Source: Nocardia asteroides
GTDB lineage: Bacteria > Actinomycetota > Actinomycetes > Mycobacteriales > Mycobacteriaceae
Direction: 5' to 3'
DNA length: 64,000 nucleotides
Assembly: GCA_019930625.1 (NCBI GenBank)
Contig: CP082844.1
Location: forward strand, 620,001-684,000
Below the pieces are notes generated by a model that was given only the letters and a program-made list of their open reading frames with translations, did not search any database and was not told the DNA's origin. The number at the start of each line of letters is the position of its first letter. The first letter of the stretch is position 1. Both the position numbers and the translations under genes were made by a program. Positions 18,753 through 28,400 of this stretch are shown piece after piece.

Positions 18753-19985
18753 TCAGCGCATGACACCGGTGTGCCCGGTGGAATAGCGTCCTGGTTGCGG
18801 CCAGATGGTGAGCCCGTGCGGCCCCTTGCCGACGGGAATGCGCGCCAGCAGCGTCCAATTGACGATGTCGATGGCGTACACCTCGCCGTGGTGGCGGCCG
18901 GACGCCCAGAAAACACGCCCGTCCGCGGAGATATTGCCCATGTCGGGACTGCCGCCCGCGGGCACGAACCACTTGTACACCAGCCCGTTCGCCGCGAAAT
19001 CCCACACCGAGATGCTGCCTTCGTGCCGGTTGGTGATGAGCATCCGCGTGGAGTCGCGGGTGACGTAGAGCCCGTGGGTTCCCTTACCGGTCGGCACGAA
19101 CCCGGTGTTCTCGAAGGTGTGCGCGTCGAAGAGGTAGATGCCGTCGGCGGCCATGTCGGCGACGAAGAAGGTGTGCCCGTCCGGAGAGAGCTTCACATCC
19201 TGCGGCTTGCCCGAGGGTCCGCCCGGCAGGTCGATCACCTTGACGATCCTGCGCTCGGCCACGTCGAAAGCCAGCATCCGGCCGATGAATTCGCACGACG
19301 CGAGGGCGAAACGGCCGTCGGCGGTGAAGTCCATGTGGTCGACGCCCGCGCAGTCGGGGACCGCCAAAGCGTGCATCTTCTGCCAGGTCCGCGGGTCGTA
19401 GAAGTCCAGCGACTTGTCCGCCTCGGCGACGACGAGCGCGTACCGGCCGTCCGGGGTGTAGTACATGTTGTACGGATCGCGCACGGGGAAGGGTTCGCCC
19501 GGCCTCCCCGTCCGCGGATCGATCGGCAGCAGGCTGCCGCCGCCCAACGGCAGGTCGTTGGTGACGTAGAGCGTCTGCATGTCGTAGGAGGGGACGACAT
19601 GCTGCGGCTCCGAACCGCCCGCGGGGAAGGTGTCGATCACCTGGAAGGTGTCCGGATCGATCACCGAGACCGTGTTCGACTGGCTGTTGGGCACGTAGAC
19701 CAAGGGGCGATGGTCGGCCACGGCGGGGCTGAGTTCGCGGTTGGCCGCGTACACGTCGTTCGGTGAGAGCGGGGGCGGCATCCCGGGCAGCAGATCGGTC
19801 ATGTGCGGTGGGAACGCGACGGTGGTGGGTGCGGCCACGGTGGTCGTGGCCGCCCGGCCTTCCTCGGTGCCCACCGTGCCCGCGTCACTGGCGGCGCAGC
19901 CCGCCACCGCCGAGAGCACGACGAGAGGGATCACGAGGTGGGGCGCGCAGCATCGATACGTGCGCTGCCGGTTCACGCGCCGCAC
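18753..19985 (-). CDS. Beta-propeller (YVTN/NHL-type) lipoprotein
   Basis: A 410-residue exported protein. An Arg-rich N-terminus and a hydrophobic segment end in a lipobox, LSAVAGC, with Cys at about residue 30, so it is likely lipid-anchored. A Thr/Val/Pro linker follows, then repeated propeller blades with motifs such as VYVPNSQSNTVSVIDPDT, TLYVTNDLP, LSPDGHTFFVADM and MLITNRHEGSISVWD, typical of YVTN-family surface or periplasmic propellers. Substrate or partner is unknown; some relatives bind heme or metals, but no such site is evident here. The gene ends 63 nt from the convergent GNAT-like gene. The GTG start at 19985 is uncertain; GTG nine bases inside it is also possible. Confidence 0.85.
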   Translation of the reverse strand: MRRVNRQRTYRCCAPHLVIPLVVLSAVAGCAASDAGTVGTEEGRAATTTVAAPTTVAFPPHMTDLLPGMPPPLSPNDVYAANRELSPAVADHRPLVYVPNSQSNTVSVIDPDTFQVIDTFPAGGSEPQHVVPSYDMQTLYVTNDLPLGGGSLLPIDPRTGRPGEPFPVRDPYNMYYTPDGRYALVVAEADKSLDFYDPRTWQKMHALAVPDCAGVDHMDFTADGRFALASCEFIGRMLAFDVAERRIVKVIDLPGGPSGKPQDVKLSPDGHTFFVADMAADGIYLFDAHTFENTGFVPTGKGTHGLYVTRDSTRMLITNRHEGSISVWDFAANGLVYKWFVPAGGSPDMGNISADGRVFWASGRHHGEVYAIDIVNWTLLARIPVGKGPHGLTIWPQPGRYSTGHTGVMR

Positions 19986-20102
19986 CTGCTCGCAGAGTGG
20001 TGAAGACGATCGGCCATGGCTGGGAAGCCTAGGAGGTGGATCCGGGATTTCGGCGTACCCCGCGCCGGGGATACCGGAATGCCCGGATCATCCCGTTCGC
20101 GA

Positions 20103-21437
20103 CTATTCGATGCTGGTCAGCACCCGATCCAGCGCGTCGACGGCCTCGTCCAGCTCGGGGCCGGTGACCGTGAGCGGGGGACGGAACCGTATGCCCCGCT
20201 CGCCGGTGCCGAGGATCAGCACGCGCTCGCGCTCGCGCAGCGCGGTGAGCACCTCGTCGCGCAGCCGGGACGACGACAACGTGATCGCGCACATCAGTCC
20301 GCGCCCACGCGGCTCGCTGACATCGGCGTGCCGGGCGGCGAGCGCGCCCAGCCGTTCGAGCAGGTGCGCACCCAGCGGCCGGGACCGCTCGATCAGCTGG
20401 TCCCGCTCGAGCACCTCCAGGATGCGCCGGCTGCGCACCATGTCGCCCAGGTTGCCACCCCAGGTCGAGTTGAGCCGGGAGCTGACGGCGAACACGTTGT
20501 CGGGTACCTCGTCCACGCGCCCACCCGCCATGACGCCGCAGACCTGGGTGCGCTTACCGAAAGCGACGACGTCCGGCTCCAGGCCGAGTTGCTGGTAGGC
20601 CCAGGCGGTTCCGGTCATGCCGACTCCGGTCTGCACCTCGTCCAGCACGAAAAGCGCATCGTTGTCCTGACACAGCCGCTGCATCGCTTGCAGGAACTGG
20701 GGGCGCAGATGCCGGTCGCCGCCCTCGCCCTGAATCGGCTCGGCGATGAAACACGCTATGTCGTGCGGGTTTTCCTCGAACGCGCGCCGCGCCTGGGTGA
20801 GCGCGCACGCCTCCGCCTCCTCGACGTCGAAGGCGTCGGTGAGATAGGGCGACTTGATGCGGGGCCAGTCGAACTTGGGGAAACGCGCGGTCTTCACCGG
20901 ATCGGTGTTGGTGAGCGACATGGTGTAGCCGGTGCGGCCGTGGAACGCGCCGGTCAGATGCAGCACCTTGGTGCCGAGTTCCGGTGCGCGGCCGTGGGAT
21001 TCGTTGTGCCTGCTCTTCCAGTCGAACGCGACCTTGAGGGCGTTCTCCACCGCGAGGCCGCCGCCGTCGATGAAGAACAGGTGCGGTAGCCGCGGATCAC
21101 CGAGCACCCGCACGAACGTCTCGACGAAGCGGGCCATCTCCACGGTGTAGATATCGGAGTTGCTCGGCTTGTTCAATGCCGCGGCGGTGAGCTCGGCACG
21201 GAACTGCGCGTCGTCGGCGAGGGCGGGATGGTTCATGCCCAGCGCGTTGGAGGCGAAGAAACCGAACATGTCGAGGTAGGGGCTGCCGTCGCGTTCGTCG
21301 ACGAGGCGGCAGCCGCGGGAACGGTTGAGGTCGAGTACCAAGTCGAAGCCGTCGGCCAGGATGCTCACCGACAAGATCTCATGGACCCGGGCGGCGGGGG
21401 TGACCGCCGGGCGGGTGCGTTCCAGTTCGATGGTCAC
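20103..21437 (-). CDS. lat: L-lysine 6-transaminase (lysine epsilon-aminotransferase)
   Basis: A 444-residue class-III PLP aminotransferase that moves the epsilon-amino group of lysine to 2-oxoglutarate, giving piperideine-6-carboxylate for the Pcd enzyme encoded nearby. The PLP lysine is in VAFGKRTQVCG; the PLP-binding Asp is in FVLDEVQTGVG; the substrate-region motif is GAFHGRTGYTMSLTNTDP. Length and sequence match M. tuberculosis Lat (Rv3290c), a dormancy-induced enzyme. The start is GTG 21437. An AT-rich inverted repeat sits 13 nt upstream, and the Lrp-family gene is directly upstream on the same strand, suggesting Lrp control and possible cotranscription. Confidence 0.96.
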   Translation of the reverse strand: MTIELERTRPAVTPAARVHEILSVSILADGFDLVLDLNRSRGCRLVDERDGSPYLDMFGFFASNALGMNHPALADDAQFRAELTAAALNKPSNSDIYTVEMARFVETFVRVLGDPRLPHLFFIDGGGLAVENALKVAFDWKSRHNESHGRAPELGTKVLHLTGAFHGRTGYTMSLTNTDPVKTARFPKFDWPRIKSPYLTDAFDVEEAEACALTQARRAFEENPHDIACFIAEPIQGEGGDRHLRPQFLQAMQRLCQDNDALFVLDEVQTGVGMTGTAWAYQQLGLEPDVVAFGKRTQVCGVMAGGRVDEVPDNVFAVSSRLNSTWGGNLGDMVRSRRILEVLERDQLIERSRPLGAHLLERLGALAARHADVSEPRGRGLMCAITLSSSRLRDEVLTALRERERVLILGTGERGIRFRPPLTVTGPELDEAVDALDRVLTSIE

Positions 21438-21449
21438 GCCCCGAGGGTA

Positions 21450-21463
21450 CGTAAAAATTTACG
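21450..21463. promoter_or_regulatory. Candidate Lrp operator upstream of lat
   Basis: CGTAAA-AA-TTTACG is a perfect inverted repeat in an otherwise GC-rich region, 13 nt upstream of the lat GTG and 39 nt after the lrpA-type gene stop. Lrp/AsnC proteins favour AT-rich dyads. Binding is inference. Confidence 0.4.
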
Positions 21464-21501
21464 GAACCTCTACAGCGAAACGGATTAATTCCGCGAAATC
21501 G

Positions 21502-21954
21502 CTACCTGTCATAGAATGTCTGCAAGATGATGGTGCTCCGGGTACGCACGTTGGCGGTGGCTCTGATCTCTTGGAGCAACTGTTCGAGGTGCCGCGGGGA
21601 CGCCACCCGCACCAGCAGGACGTAGCTCTCCTCGCCTGCCACCGAGTGGCACGCCTCGATGCCGGGGATGTGCTGCAGCACAGCGGGCGCGTCATCGGGT
21701 TGCGACGGGTCGAGAGGAGTGATCGCGACGAATGCCGACAGCAGTTGACCGAGCGCTTCGGGATCGACATGCGCGGTGTACCCGCGGATCACACCGCGCG
21801 CCTCTAGTCGGCGGACCCGTGACTGCACCGCGGACACCGACAGACTCGCCTTTTCGGCCAGGTTCGACAGGGTGGCCCGTCCATCGGCCATCAGTTCACG
21901 AATCAGCAGGCGATCGATGTCATCGAGTACGGGTCTTGCCGGTGTATCCGCCAT
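21502..21954 (-). CDS. lrpA: Lrp/AsnC-family transcriptional regulator
   Basis: A 150-residue leucine-responsive-type regulator. The N-terminal helix-turn-helix covers LIRELMADGRATLSNLAEKASLSVSAVQSRVRRLEARGVI (about 13-52), and the C-terminal RAM ligand-binding domain includes CHSVAGEESYVLLVRVASPRHLEQLL. The gene lies between lat and the divergent pcd, the same arrangement as M. tuberculosis Rv3291c (LrpA), which controls lat there. It probably senses an amino acid such as lysine and regulates both flanking genes. The start is ATG 21954; the shared intergenic region with pcd is 112 bp. Confidence 0.93.
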   Translation of the reverse strand: MADTPARPVLDDIDRLLIRELMADGRATLSNLAEKASLSVSAVQSRVRRLEARGVIRGYTAHVDPEALGQLLSAFVAITPLDPSQPDDAPAVLQHIPGIEACHSVAGEESYVLLVRVASPRHLEQLLQEIRATANVRTRSTIILQTFYDR

Positions 21955-22066
21955 CAGCGAAGGCTAACTCAGGCAGCGCGGCTCGTGTCCGAAACCTCCC
22001 CTCCATCCTCCCGCCATGTGGGACATACACGCCGCGACGCGGCCGAAAGGTACGGCGGAACAACAG

Positions 22067-23596
22067 ATGACCGATGTACTCGATGACCGGACCACCCGAC
22101 AGCTGGCCGCCCGCGCGGAGGCGGTGCTGCGCGAATTGGGCGCGCGACCACCGGAGCCCGGTGACCTGCCCGCACGAACTCCCATCACCGGAGGGCAGTT
22201 GACGACCCTGCGGTCCAGCTCGCTCGAGGAAGTGGATGACGCGATCGGACGGGCCGCCACCGCCTTCCGGGCCTGGCGCAGCGTTCCCGCGCCCGTCCGG
22301 GCCGGGGTCGTGCGCAGGCTCGGGCAGCTGCTCACCGCCCACAAGCGCGACTTGGCCGAGCTGGTGACGCTGGAGGCGGGCAAGATCCCCGCCGAGGCGG
22401 CGGGTGAAGTGCAGGAGATGATCGACATCTGCGAATTCGCCGTCGGCCTGTCCCGGCAGTTGTACGGCCACACCATGCCCTCGGAACGTCCGGGCCACCG
22501 GTTGATGGAGACCTGGCATCCGCTCGGCGTGGTCGGGGTGATCTCGGCGTTCAACTTCCCGGTCGCGGTCTGGGCGTGGAACACCGCGATCGCGCTGGTT
22601 TGCGGCGACACCGTGGTGTGGAAGCCGTCGGAGACGACCCCGCTGACGGCGCTGGCCTGTCACGCGCTGCTGCGGCGCGCGGCCGAGGAGGTGGGCGCGG
22701 ATCCCGAAGTGCATCAGGTGATCCAGGGCGCACGCGACGTGGGCTCCCGGCTGGTCGACGACGAACGGGTGGCGCTGGTGAGCGCGACCGGCTCGGTGCG
22801 GATGGGCCGGCTGGTGGCGCCACGGGTGGCCGAGCGGCTCGGACGCTGCCTGCTGGAGCTGGGCGGCAACAACGGCGCGATCGTCACCGCGTCGGCCGAC
22901 CTGGACCTCGCGGCGCGGGCCATCGTGTTCGCCGCGGCGGGCACAGCCGGGCAGCGGTGCACCACGCTGCGGCGGTTGATCGTGCACCGTGACGTGGCCG
23001 GATCGCTGGTGGACCGGTTGGAGCGGGCCTACCGGCAACTGTCGGTCGGCAATCCGCTCGACGACGGGGTGCTGGTCGGGCCGCTGATCGATGGGAAGGC
23101 CTACACCGGGATGCGTGCCGCGCTGGACAAGGCGGTGACCGACGGCGGCGAACTGGTCTGCGGCGGCGAACGCGTCGAGGGGTTCGGCGACGACGCCTAC
23201 TACGTGCGCCCCGCCATCGTGCGCATGCCCGCCCAGACCGCGGTGGTCCGGGAGGAGACGTTCGCGCCGATCCTCTACGTTCTCGCCTACGACGACTTCG
23301 ATCGCGCGATCGCGCTGCACAACGAAGTGCCACAAGGCCTTTCGTCCGCGATCTTCACCACCGACCAGCGCGAGGCCGAACGCTTCCTCGCCGCCGACGG
23401 ATCCGATTGCGGAATCGCAAACGTCAACATCGGCACCTCCGGCGCCGAGATCGGCGGCGCCTTCGGCGGTGAGAAGCAGACCGGCGGCGGACGCGAATCC
23501 GGCTCGGACTCCTGGAAGGCCTATATGCGCCGAGCCACCAACACGGTCAACTATTCCACCGAACTTCCCCTCGCCCAGGGCATCGAGTTCGGCTGA
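22067..23596 (+). CDS. pcd: Piperideine-6-carboxylate / aminoadipate-semialdehyde dehydrogenase
   Basis: A 509-residue NAD(P)-dependent aldehyde dehydrogenase that converts the Lat product to L-2-aminoadipate, completing lysine degradation by this route; in beta-lactam producers the same step feeds antibiotic synthesis. The catalytic Glu lies in LLELGGNNGAI and the catalytic Cys in TAGQRCTTLRRL. The cofactor-binding block VISAFNFPVAVWAWN and the late EEIFAPILYV-like EETFAPILYV are present. It is slightly longer than M. tuberculosis Pcd (Rv3293). ATG 22067 (MTDVLDDRT) is chosen over the in-frame ATG 22016 because homologues start there and GGCGG lies 8 nt upstream. Confidence 0.95.
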   Translation: MTDVLDDRTTRQLAARAEAVLRELGARPPEPGDLPARTPITGGQLTTLRSSSLEEVDDAIGRAATAFRAWRSVPAPVRAGVVRRLGQLLTAHKRDLAELVTLEAGKIPAEAAGEVQEMIDICEFAVGLSRQLYGHTMPSERPGHRLMETWHPLGVVGVISAFNFPVAVWAWNTAIALVCGDTVVWKPSETTPLTALACHALLRRAAEEVGADPEVHQVIQGARDVGSRLVDDERVALVSATGSVRMGRLVAPRVAERLGRCLLELGGNNGAIVTASADLDLAARAIVFAAAGTAGQRCTTLRRLIVHRDVAGSLVDRLERAYRQLSVGNPLDDGVLVGPLIDGKAYTGMRAALDKAVTDGGELVCGGERVEGFGDDAYYVRPAIVRMPAQTAVVREETFAPILYVLAYDDFDRAIALHNEVPQGLSSAIFTTDQREAERFLAADGSDCGIANVNIGTSGAEIGGAFGGEKQTGGGRESGSDSWKAYMRRATNTVNYSTELPLAQGIEFG

Positions 23597-23670
23597 ACCA
23601 CCCCCGCGCACCCCGCTCCACCAGCACGATTCGGTTATTCGCTCCACCCTGTGTAGTGTTGTCCTTACGA

Positions 23671-23744
23671 CGCGGGGTGGAGCAGCTCGGTAGCTCGCTG
23701 GGCTCATAACCCAGAGGCCGCAGGTTCAAATCCTGTCCCCGCTA
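23671..23744 (+). tRNA. Initiator tRNA-fMet (CAU anticodon)
   Basis: A complete 74-nt cloverleaf. The acceptor stem is CGCGGGG with CCCCGCT, giving an unpaired C1-U72 end characteristic of initiator tRNA. The D arm is GGAGCAGCTCGGTAGCTC. The anticodon stem CTGGG/CCCAG has the three G-C pairs diagnostic of initiators, around loop CTCATAA with anticodon CAT at 23705-23707. The T-loop is GTTCAAATC. The CCA end is not encoded (CTG follows A73). A terminator hairpin lies 8 nt downstream. Confidence 0.97.
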
Positions 23745-23751
23745 CTGGAAG

Positions 23752-23795
23752 CCCGGGTCAGACGGTTCACACCGACTGGCCCGGGTTATTTCTTT
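23752..23795 (+). terminator. Terminator of the tRNA-fMet gene
   Basis: CCCGGGTCAG (23752-23761) pairs with CTGGCCCGGG (23776-23785), with one U-G pair. An inner CGG/CCG pairing closes a 6-nt loop. TTATTTCTTT follows directly, making this the most canonical intrinsic terminator in the window. Confidence 0.85.
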
Positions 23796-24017
23796 GCCGG
23801 GCTCGTCATCGCGGATGATCCGCTCGGCTGCCGCCCGCGAAACCGACGCCTGCTCCGATGCCGGGCAGCGGCTTCGGCGCGGTCGATCGAATCGCGCCCT
23901 CCGTCCGGTTGCCCTCCCTCGTGCACCTTCCCCGGTACGGTAGCCAGAAGATGGCTGAGTTCTTCCCGTTGCGGCCCGTGACGCCCGTGGTTCGCCACGA
24001 ACGCGAAGGAGATAGCT

Positions 24018-25484
24018 GTGCGACGCAGAGCGATGCTCGAGGGATGTGCCGCGGCGGTGGCCGTGTCGATGTTCGCCGCCGCCTGCGGCGGGCCGGACGG
24101 CAGCGCGAAGGCCGAGTTGGCCTTCGATCCCGACGCGTTCACGGAACAGACGAAGACCGTCGCCACCTTCGAGCGCGACAAGGAAGTCGCCTATCGCTTC
24201 TACGAGAGCGTTGTCTATGTCGCGAAACCGGTTGACAAGGCGTATCAGAGCTTGAACATCAGCGTGCCCGTCGAGATCGACGGAACGGCCGTCGACGCGA
24301 GCGCGGCTCCCATCCTTTTCAGCAACTCCGTCGGCGGCTACCTGTCGTCCTCCGTGACGGGCGACGAGCCGGGCGACGGCGGCGAGCGGACCAGGAACCA
24401 AGACCTCGCGCTGGCCGCCGGCTACGTCGTCGTCGAGTCCGGCGCTCGCGGGCGGGACCTCGTCGGTCCCGACGGCACGTACTACGGCGTCGCGCCCGCC
24501 GCCATCGTGGATCTGAAGGCCGCGGTCCGATACCTGCGCCACAACTCCGGCCGCGTGCCGGGAAACACCGATCGGATCGTGGCCACCGGAGTCAGCGCGG
24601 GAGGTGCGCTGGCCGCCCTGCTCGGGGCTTCCGCGGACAGCGGTATGTACCACCGGTACCTCGCCGATCTCGGCGCGGCGGAAGCCAGCGACGCCGTCTT
24701 CGCCGCCGCGCCCTACTGCCCCATCACCGATCTCGAACACGCCGATATGGCCTACGAATGGAATTGGGGCGCCAATCCCCTGCGCTCCGGGGAACTCGAC
24801 GCGACCGCGTCGCGAGACCTGAGTGCGGCGTTCACCGGCTACCAAGCGTCGCTCGGGCTCCAGGGCAAAGACGGATTCGGACCCATCACGGCCGACAACT
24901 ACGGCCGCTACCTCGTGCGGACCTACCTCGAACCGGCGGCAACCGCGTACCTGACCGCACTGCCCGACGCCGACCGCTCCAGCTACCTGGCGGCCAACCC
25001 TTGGATCACGTGGGCGGGCGATCGGGCGGAGTTCCCTTGGCCGGACTTCCTCGCGCACGTGGGAGAGCGGAAGAAGGGCGTGCCCGCGTTCGACGCTTTC
25101 GACCTGTCCTCCGGAGAGAACAACGAGTTCGGGGTGGGAACCACCAAGGCCAGGCATTTCACCCTGTACAGCCTGCGGCGCGCCACCGGCGACCCCGGCG
25201 CGCAGCTGGACGGCGACCTGCCCGAGAAGATCACAATGATGAATCCCATGCCCTTCATCGGACAGAAGAACCCGGCGCGGGCCGAGCATTGGTGGATCCG
25301 GGTCGGCACCAAGGACACCGACACGTCGCTGACCATCGTGGGCAATCTCGCCGCGAGCCTCGAGAATCTGGGCGACGACGTCGACGCCGCGATGTACTGG
25401 GACGCCGGGCACGGCAGCAACGAGGACGCGGCGGATTTCATCCGGTGGATCGGCAGGGTGACCAATTACACCGCGAGCCGCTAG
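24018..25484 (+). CDS. Tannase-like alpha/beta-hydrolase lipoprotein
   Basis: A 488-residue exported protein. A short RR-containing leader and hydrophobic stretch end in a lipobox-like FAAACGG (Cys23), suggesting lipid anchoring. The nucleophile elbow is ATGVSAGGALAALLG, preceded by an LKAAVRYLRHNSGRVPGNTDRIV helix-strand typical of subtype-B tannases/feruloyl esterases; a conserved-looking late Asp (TKDTDTS) and His (WDAGHGSNED) complete a plausible triad. The substrate is not predictable; related proteins cleave galloyl or other aromatic esters. GTG 24018 has AAGGAG at 6 nt spacing. Its stop overlaps the convergent oxidoreductase gene stop by 4 nt. The gene follows the tRNA terminator. Confidence 0.85.
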   Translation: MRRRAMLEGCAAAVAVSMFAAACGGPDGSAKAELAFDPDAFTEQTKTVATFERDKEVAYRFYESVVYVAKPVDKAYQSLNISVPVEIDGTAVDASAAPILFSNSVGGYLSSSVTGDEPGDGGERTRNQDLALAAGYVVVESGARGRDLVGPDGTYYGVAPAAIVDLKAAVRYLRHNSGRVPGNTDRIVATGVSAGGALAALLGASADSGMYHRYLADLGAAEASDAVFAAAPYCPITDLEHADMAYEWNWGANPLRSGELDATASRDLSAAFTGYQASLGLQGKDGFGPITADNYGRYLVRTYLEPAATAYLTALPDADRSSYLAANPWITWAGDRAEFPWPDFLAHVGERKKGVPAFDAFDLSSGENNEFGVGTTKARHFTLYSLRRATGDPGAQLDGDLPEKITMMNPMPFIGQKNPARAEHWWIRVGTKDTDTSLTIVGNLAASLENLGDDVDAAMYWDAGHGSNEDAADFIRWIGRVTNYTASR

Positions 25485-28400
25485 CAGCGCGGCGGCTCGA
25501 TACCGAGTTCCCGCAACCGCTCGGCGTAGACCGCGACGTTGGCGAGCTTGACGTCCTCGTAGCCGCGCACCACGTCGGCGAGGGACGCCGCACGCACCGC
25601 GCGGTCGTAGCCGGCCAGCTCCAGCGTGTCGGCGAGGTCGGTCACCATCGCGGTGTAGTGCGCGAGCAGTTCGCGTTCCACCCGGCGCACGTGCGCGTAA
25701 CCGAACGGGTCGAACTTGGTGCCGCGCAACCGCTTGCCCTTGGCCAGCAGACGGAGGGCGAAGTGACTGCCCGGCCGCATCCCGATCTTCTTCTCCCGGC
25801 CCATCGCGCGCAGGATCGGCGGGTGCAGCCGGTAGGTGAGGTTCGCCCCGTCGGGCACCTGTGCGGCGACCTCGGCCAGGAACGCCGGATCGGTGAGTCG
25901 TCGGGCCACCTCGTACTCGTCTTTGTAGGCCGTGAACTTGTACAGCCCGCGCGCCACCTGTTCGCTGAACGCGGTGCTGTCGGTGACCCGCCGCTCCGCG
26001 TCCCAAATGCGTTGCATCGTGCGCACGTAGTCGCGGGCCACCGCCACGCTCTGGAAACCGATCAGCTCGGTCGCCCGCAGCGCCACCAGCCGCCGCGTCT
26101 CGCCGGTGGCGGTCAGCCCGTCGAACAGGTCCGCGGGCGCCGCGGGTGAGGCGGGTCCGGCCACGCGACGAGCGGTCGCGGCGGCGAACTCCTCCGGCCG
26201 CGCGATCGCGACCCGTCCCCAGCGGAAGGCCGCGAGGTTGGCGTCCACGGCCACGCCGTTGATCTCGATCGCCTCCTCGATCGCGGTGCGCGGCAGCCGC
26301 AGTCCTCCGCTCTGGTAAGCGGCTCCGACCAGCAGGAAGTTCGCGGCGGCGGTGTTGCCGAAGAGGGCTTGCGCGGCGGCGAGCGCGTCGAAGGACCGCA
26401 CCGACCGCGACACTTTCGCCAACCGCTCCAGCAGCATCGCCTCGTCGGGATGGCCGACCGACTTGTCGTAGACCATGTCCCCGGTCGGAGTCCTGCTGGT
26501 GGAGGCCACCGACACGGTCGTCGCGGCGGACCCGTAAGCCAGGTTCTTGGTGTCGGTGGCGGTCAGCAGGTCGAAAGCCACGAGACAGTCGGCCGAGGCC
26601 GGGGCCAGCCGGTTGGCCGGCTCCAGCGCGTCCACGGCGAACCGCAGGTGCGAGACCACGGGACCTGCCTTCTGGCTCATGCCGATCTGGTCCAGGCTCG
26701 CCACCTCGTACCCGGCCCGCATCGCGGCGGTGGCCAGTACCTGGTTCACGGTGACGATGCCGGTGCCTCCGATGCCAGCGAGGAAGACGTTCTGCGTGGT
26801 CGTCGGCGGTTCGTGCGCCAGGTCCGGCAGCCGCGGAGGCTGCTCGCGGCGAACTTCCTCGCGCCGCTCGCGCTCGGCAGGGTCGGGCAGCTCGACCGTG
26901 ACGAACGACGGGCAGTCGCCGTCCAGGCAGCTGTAGTCGGTGTTGCACGAGGTCTGATCGATCCTGGTCTTGCGGCCGAACTCGGTGTCCACCGGCTGCA
27001 CCGACAGGCAATTGCTCCGGACGCCGCAATCACCGCAGCCCTCGCACACCGCCTCGTTGATGACCACCCGGGTGCGGCGCACCGGCAGGGTGCCGCGCTT
27101 GCGCTGCCGCCGCGCGTCGGCCGCACAGTGCTGGTCGTAGATCAGCACCGTGACGCCGGGCACCTCGCGCAGGGCGCGCTGCGCTTCATCGAGACGGTCC
27201 CGATGCCACAGCAGGGTGCCAGGAGCGAGATCGCGTTTGCGGTAACGCTCGGGCTCGTCGGCGCAGACGATGATGCGCCGGACACCCTCGATCGAGAGCT
27301 TGTGGGTGAGCATCGGCACCGTGAGGGCGCCTTCGGCGTGCTGCGCGCCGGTCATCGCGACGACGTCGTTGTGCAGCAGCTTGAAGGTGATGTTCACCCC
27401 GGCGGCCACGCACGCCTGCACGGCGAGCTGACCGGAGTGGAAATACGTGCCGTCGCCGATGTTCTGGAACAGGTGCGGCACATCGGTGAACGGGGCCTGA
27501 CCGATCCATTGCGAGCCCTCGCCGCCCATCTGGGTCAATCCGGTGACCTTGCTGTCCGTGCGCCCGGACATGGTCACCAAGGTGTGGCAGCCGATCCCGC
27601 CGCCCGCCAGCGACCCTTCCGGCACTGCGGTGGATCGATTGTGCGGACAACCGCTGCAGAAGTAGGCCGTGCGCTTGGCGGGCAGCACCGACAGCGACAG
27701 CGGTTGCGGCAGCGGGCGTTTCATCTCGACGTGCCCGTCGAGCACGCGGCGCAGCGGTGCGGCGATGCGCCCGGAGGTGAGTTCGCCATCGGTGCCGAAC
27801 AGCGGGCGGCCCGCGCCGTCGCGCTTGCCGACGATCTCGGGGGCGGCCGGGACGCCGTACAGAATGTCTCGAATCTGGGTCTCGATGAAGGCCGTCTTGT
27901 CCTCGACGACGATCAGCCGGGTGAGGCCGGTGGCGAACTCGCGGACGCGTTCGGGCGCGACCGGATACGGCATCCCGATGCGCAGCAGCCGGATGCCCGC
28001 CTCCCGGAGCGCGTCGTCGTCCGCGCCGAGGTCGATCAGCGCTTGGCGGACCGCGTCGAAGGTGGTGCCCGTGGCGGCGATCCCGATCGTGGCGCGGGCC
28101 GGGTCGACCTCGATCACGTCCAGCCCGTTGCGGGTGCTGTAGGCCCGCACCAGTTCCCAACGGGGACCGTAGAGATCCGCCTCGGCGAGCAGGCTGTCGG
28201 CGGGCGCGCCCATCGGACGCTGCCGGTAGCGGAAAGGCCGGCCGTCCCAGTCGATCTCGGGCACGACGATGTCGATGTCTCCGACCGAGCCGTCGACCGT
28301 CCAGGCGCCGTCGGCTACGTCGGCGACGATCTTCAGTGCCACGAGGCAGCCCGAGGCGCGGGACAGGGCGACCCCGTGCAGGCCCATGGTGATGATCTCG

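Noticed and set aside
23742..27029. 1095-codon minus-strand frame
   Set aside because: It crosses two well-supported genes in a shifted frame and has Arg/Gly/Ala-rich shadow composition.
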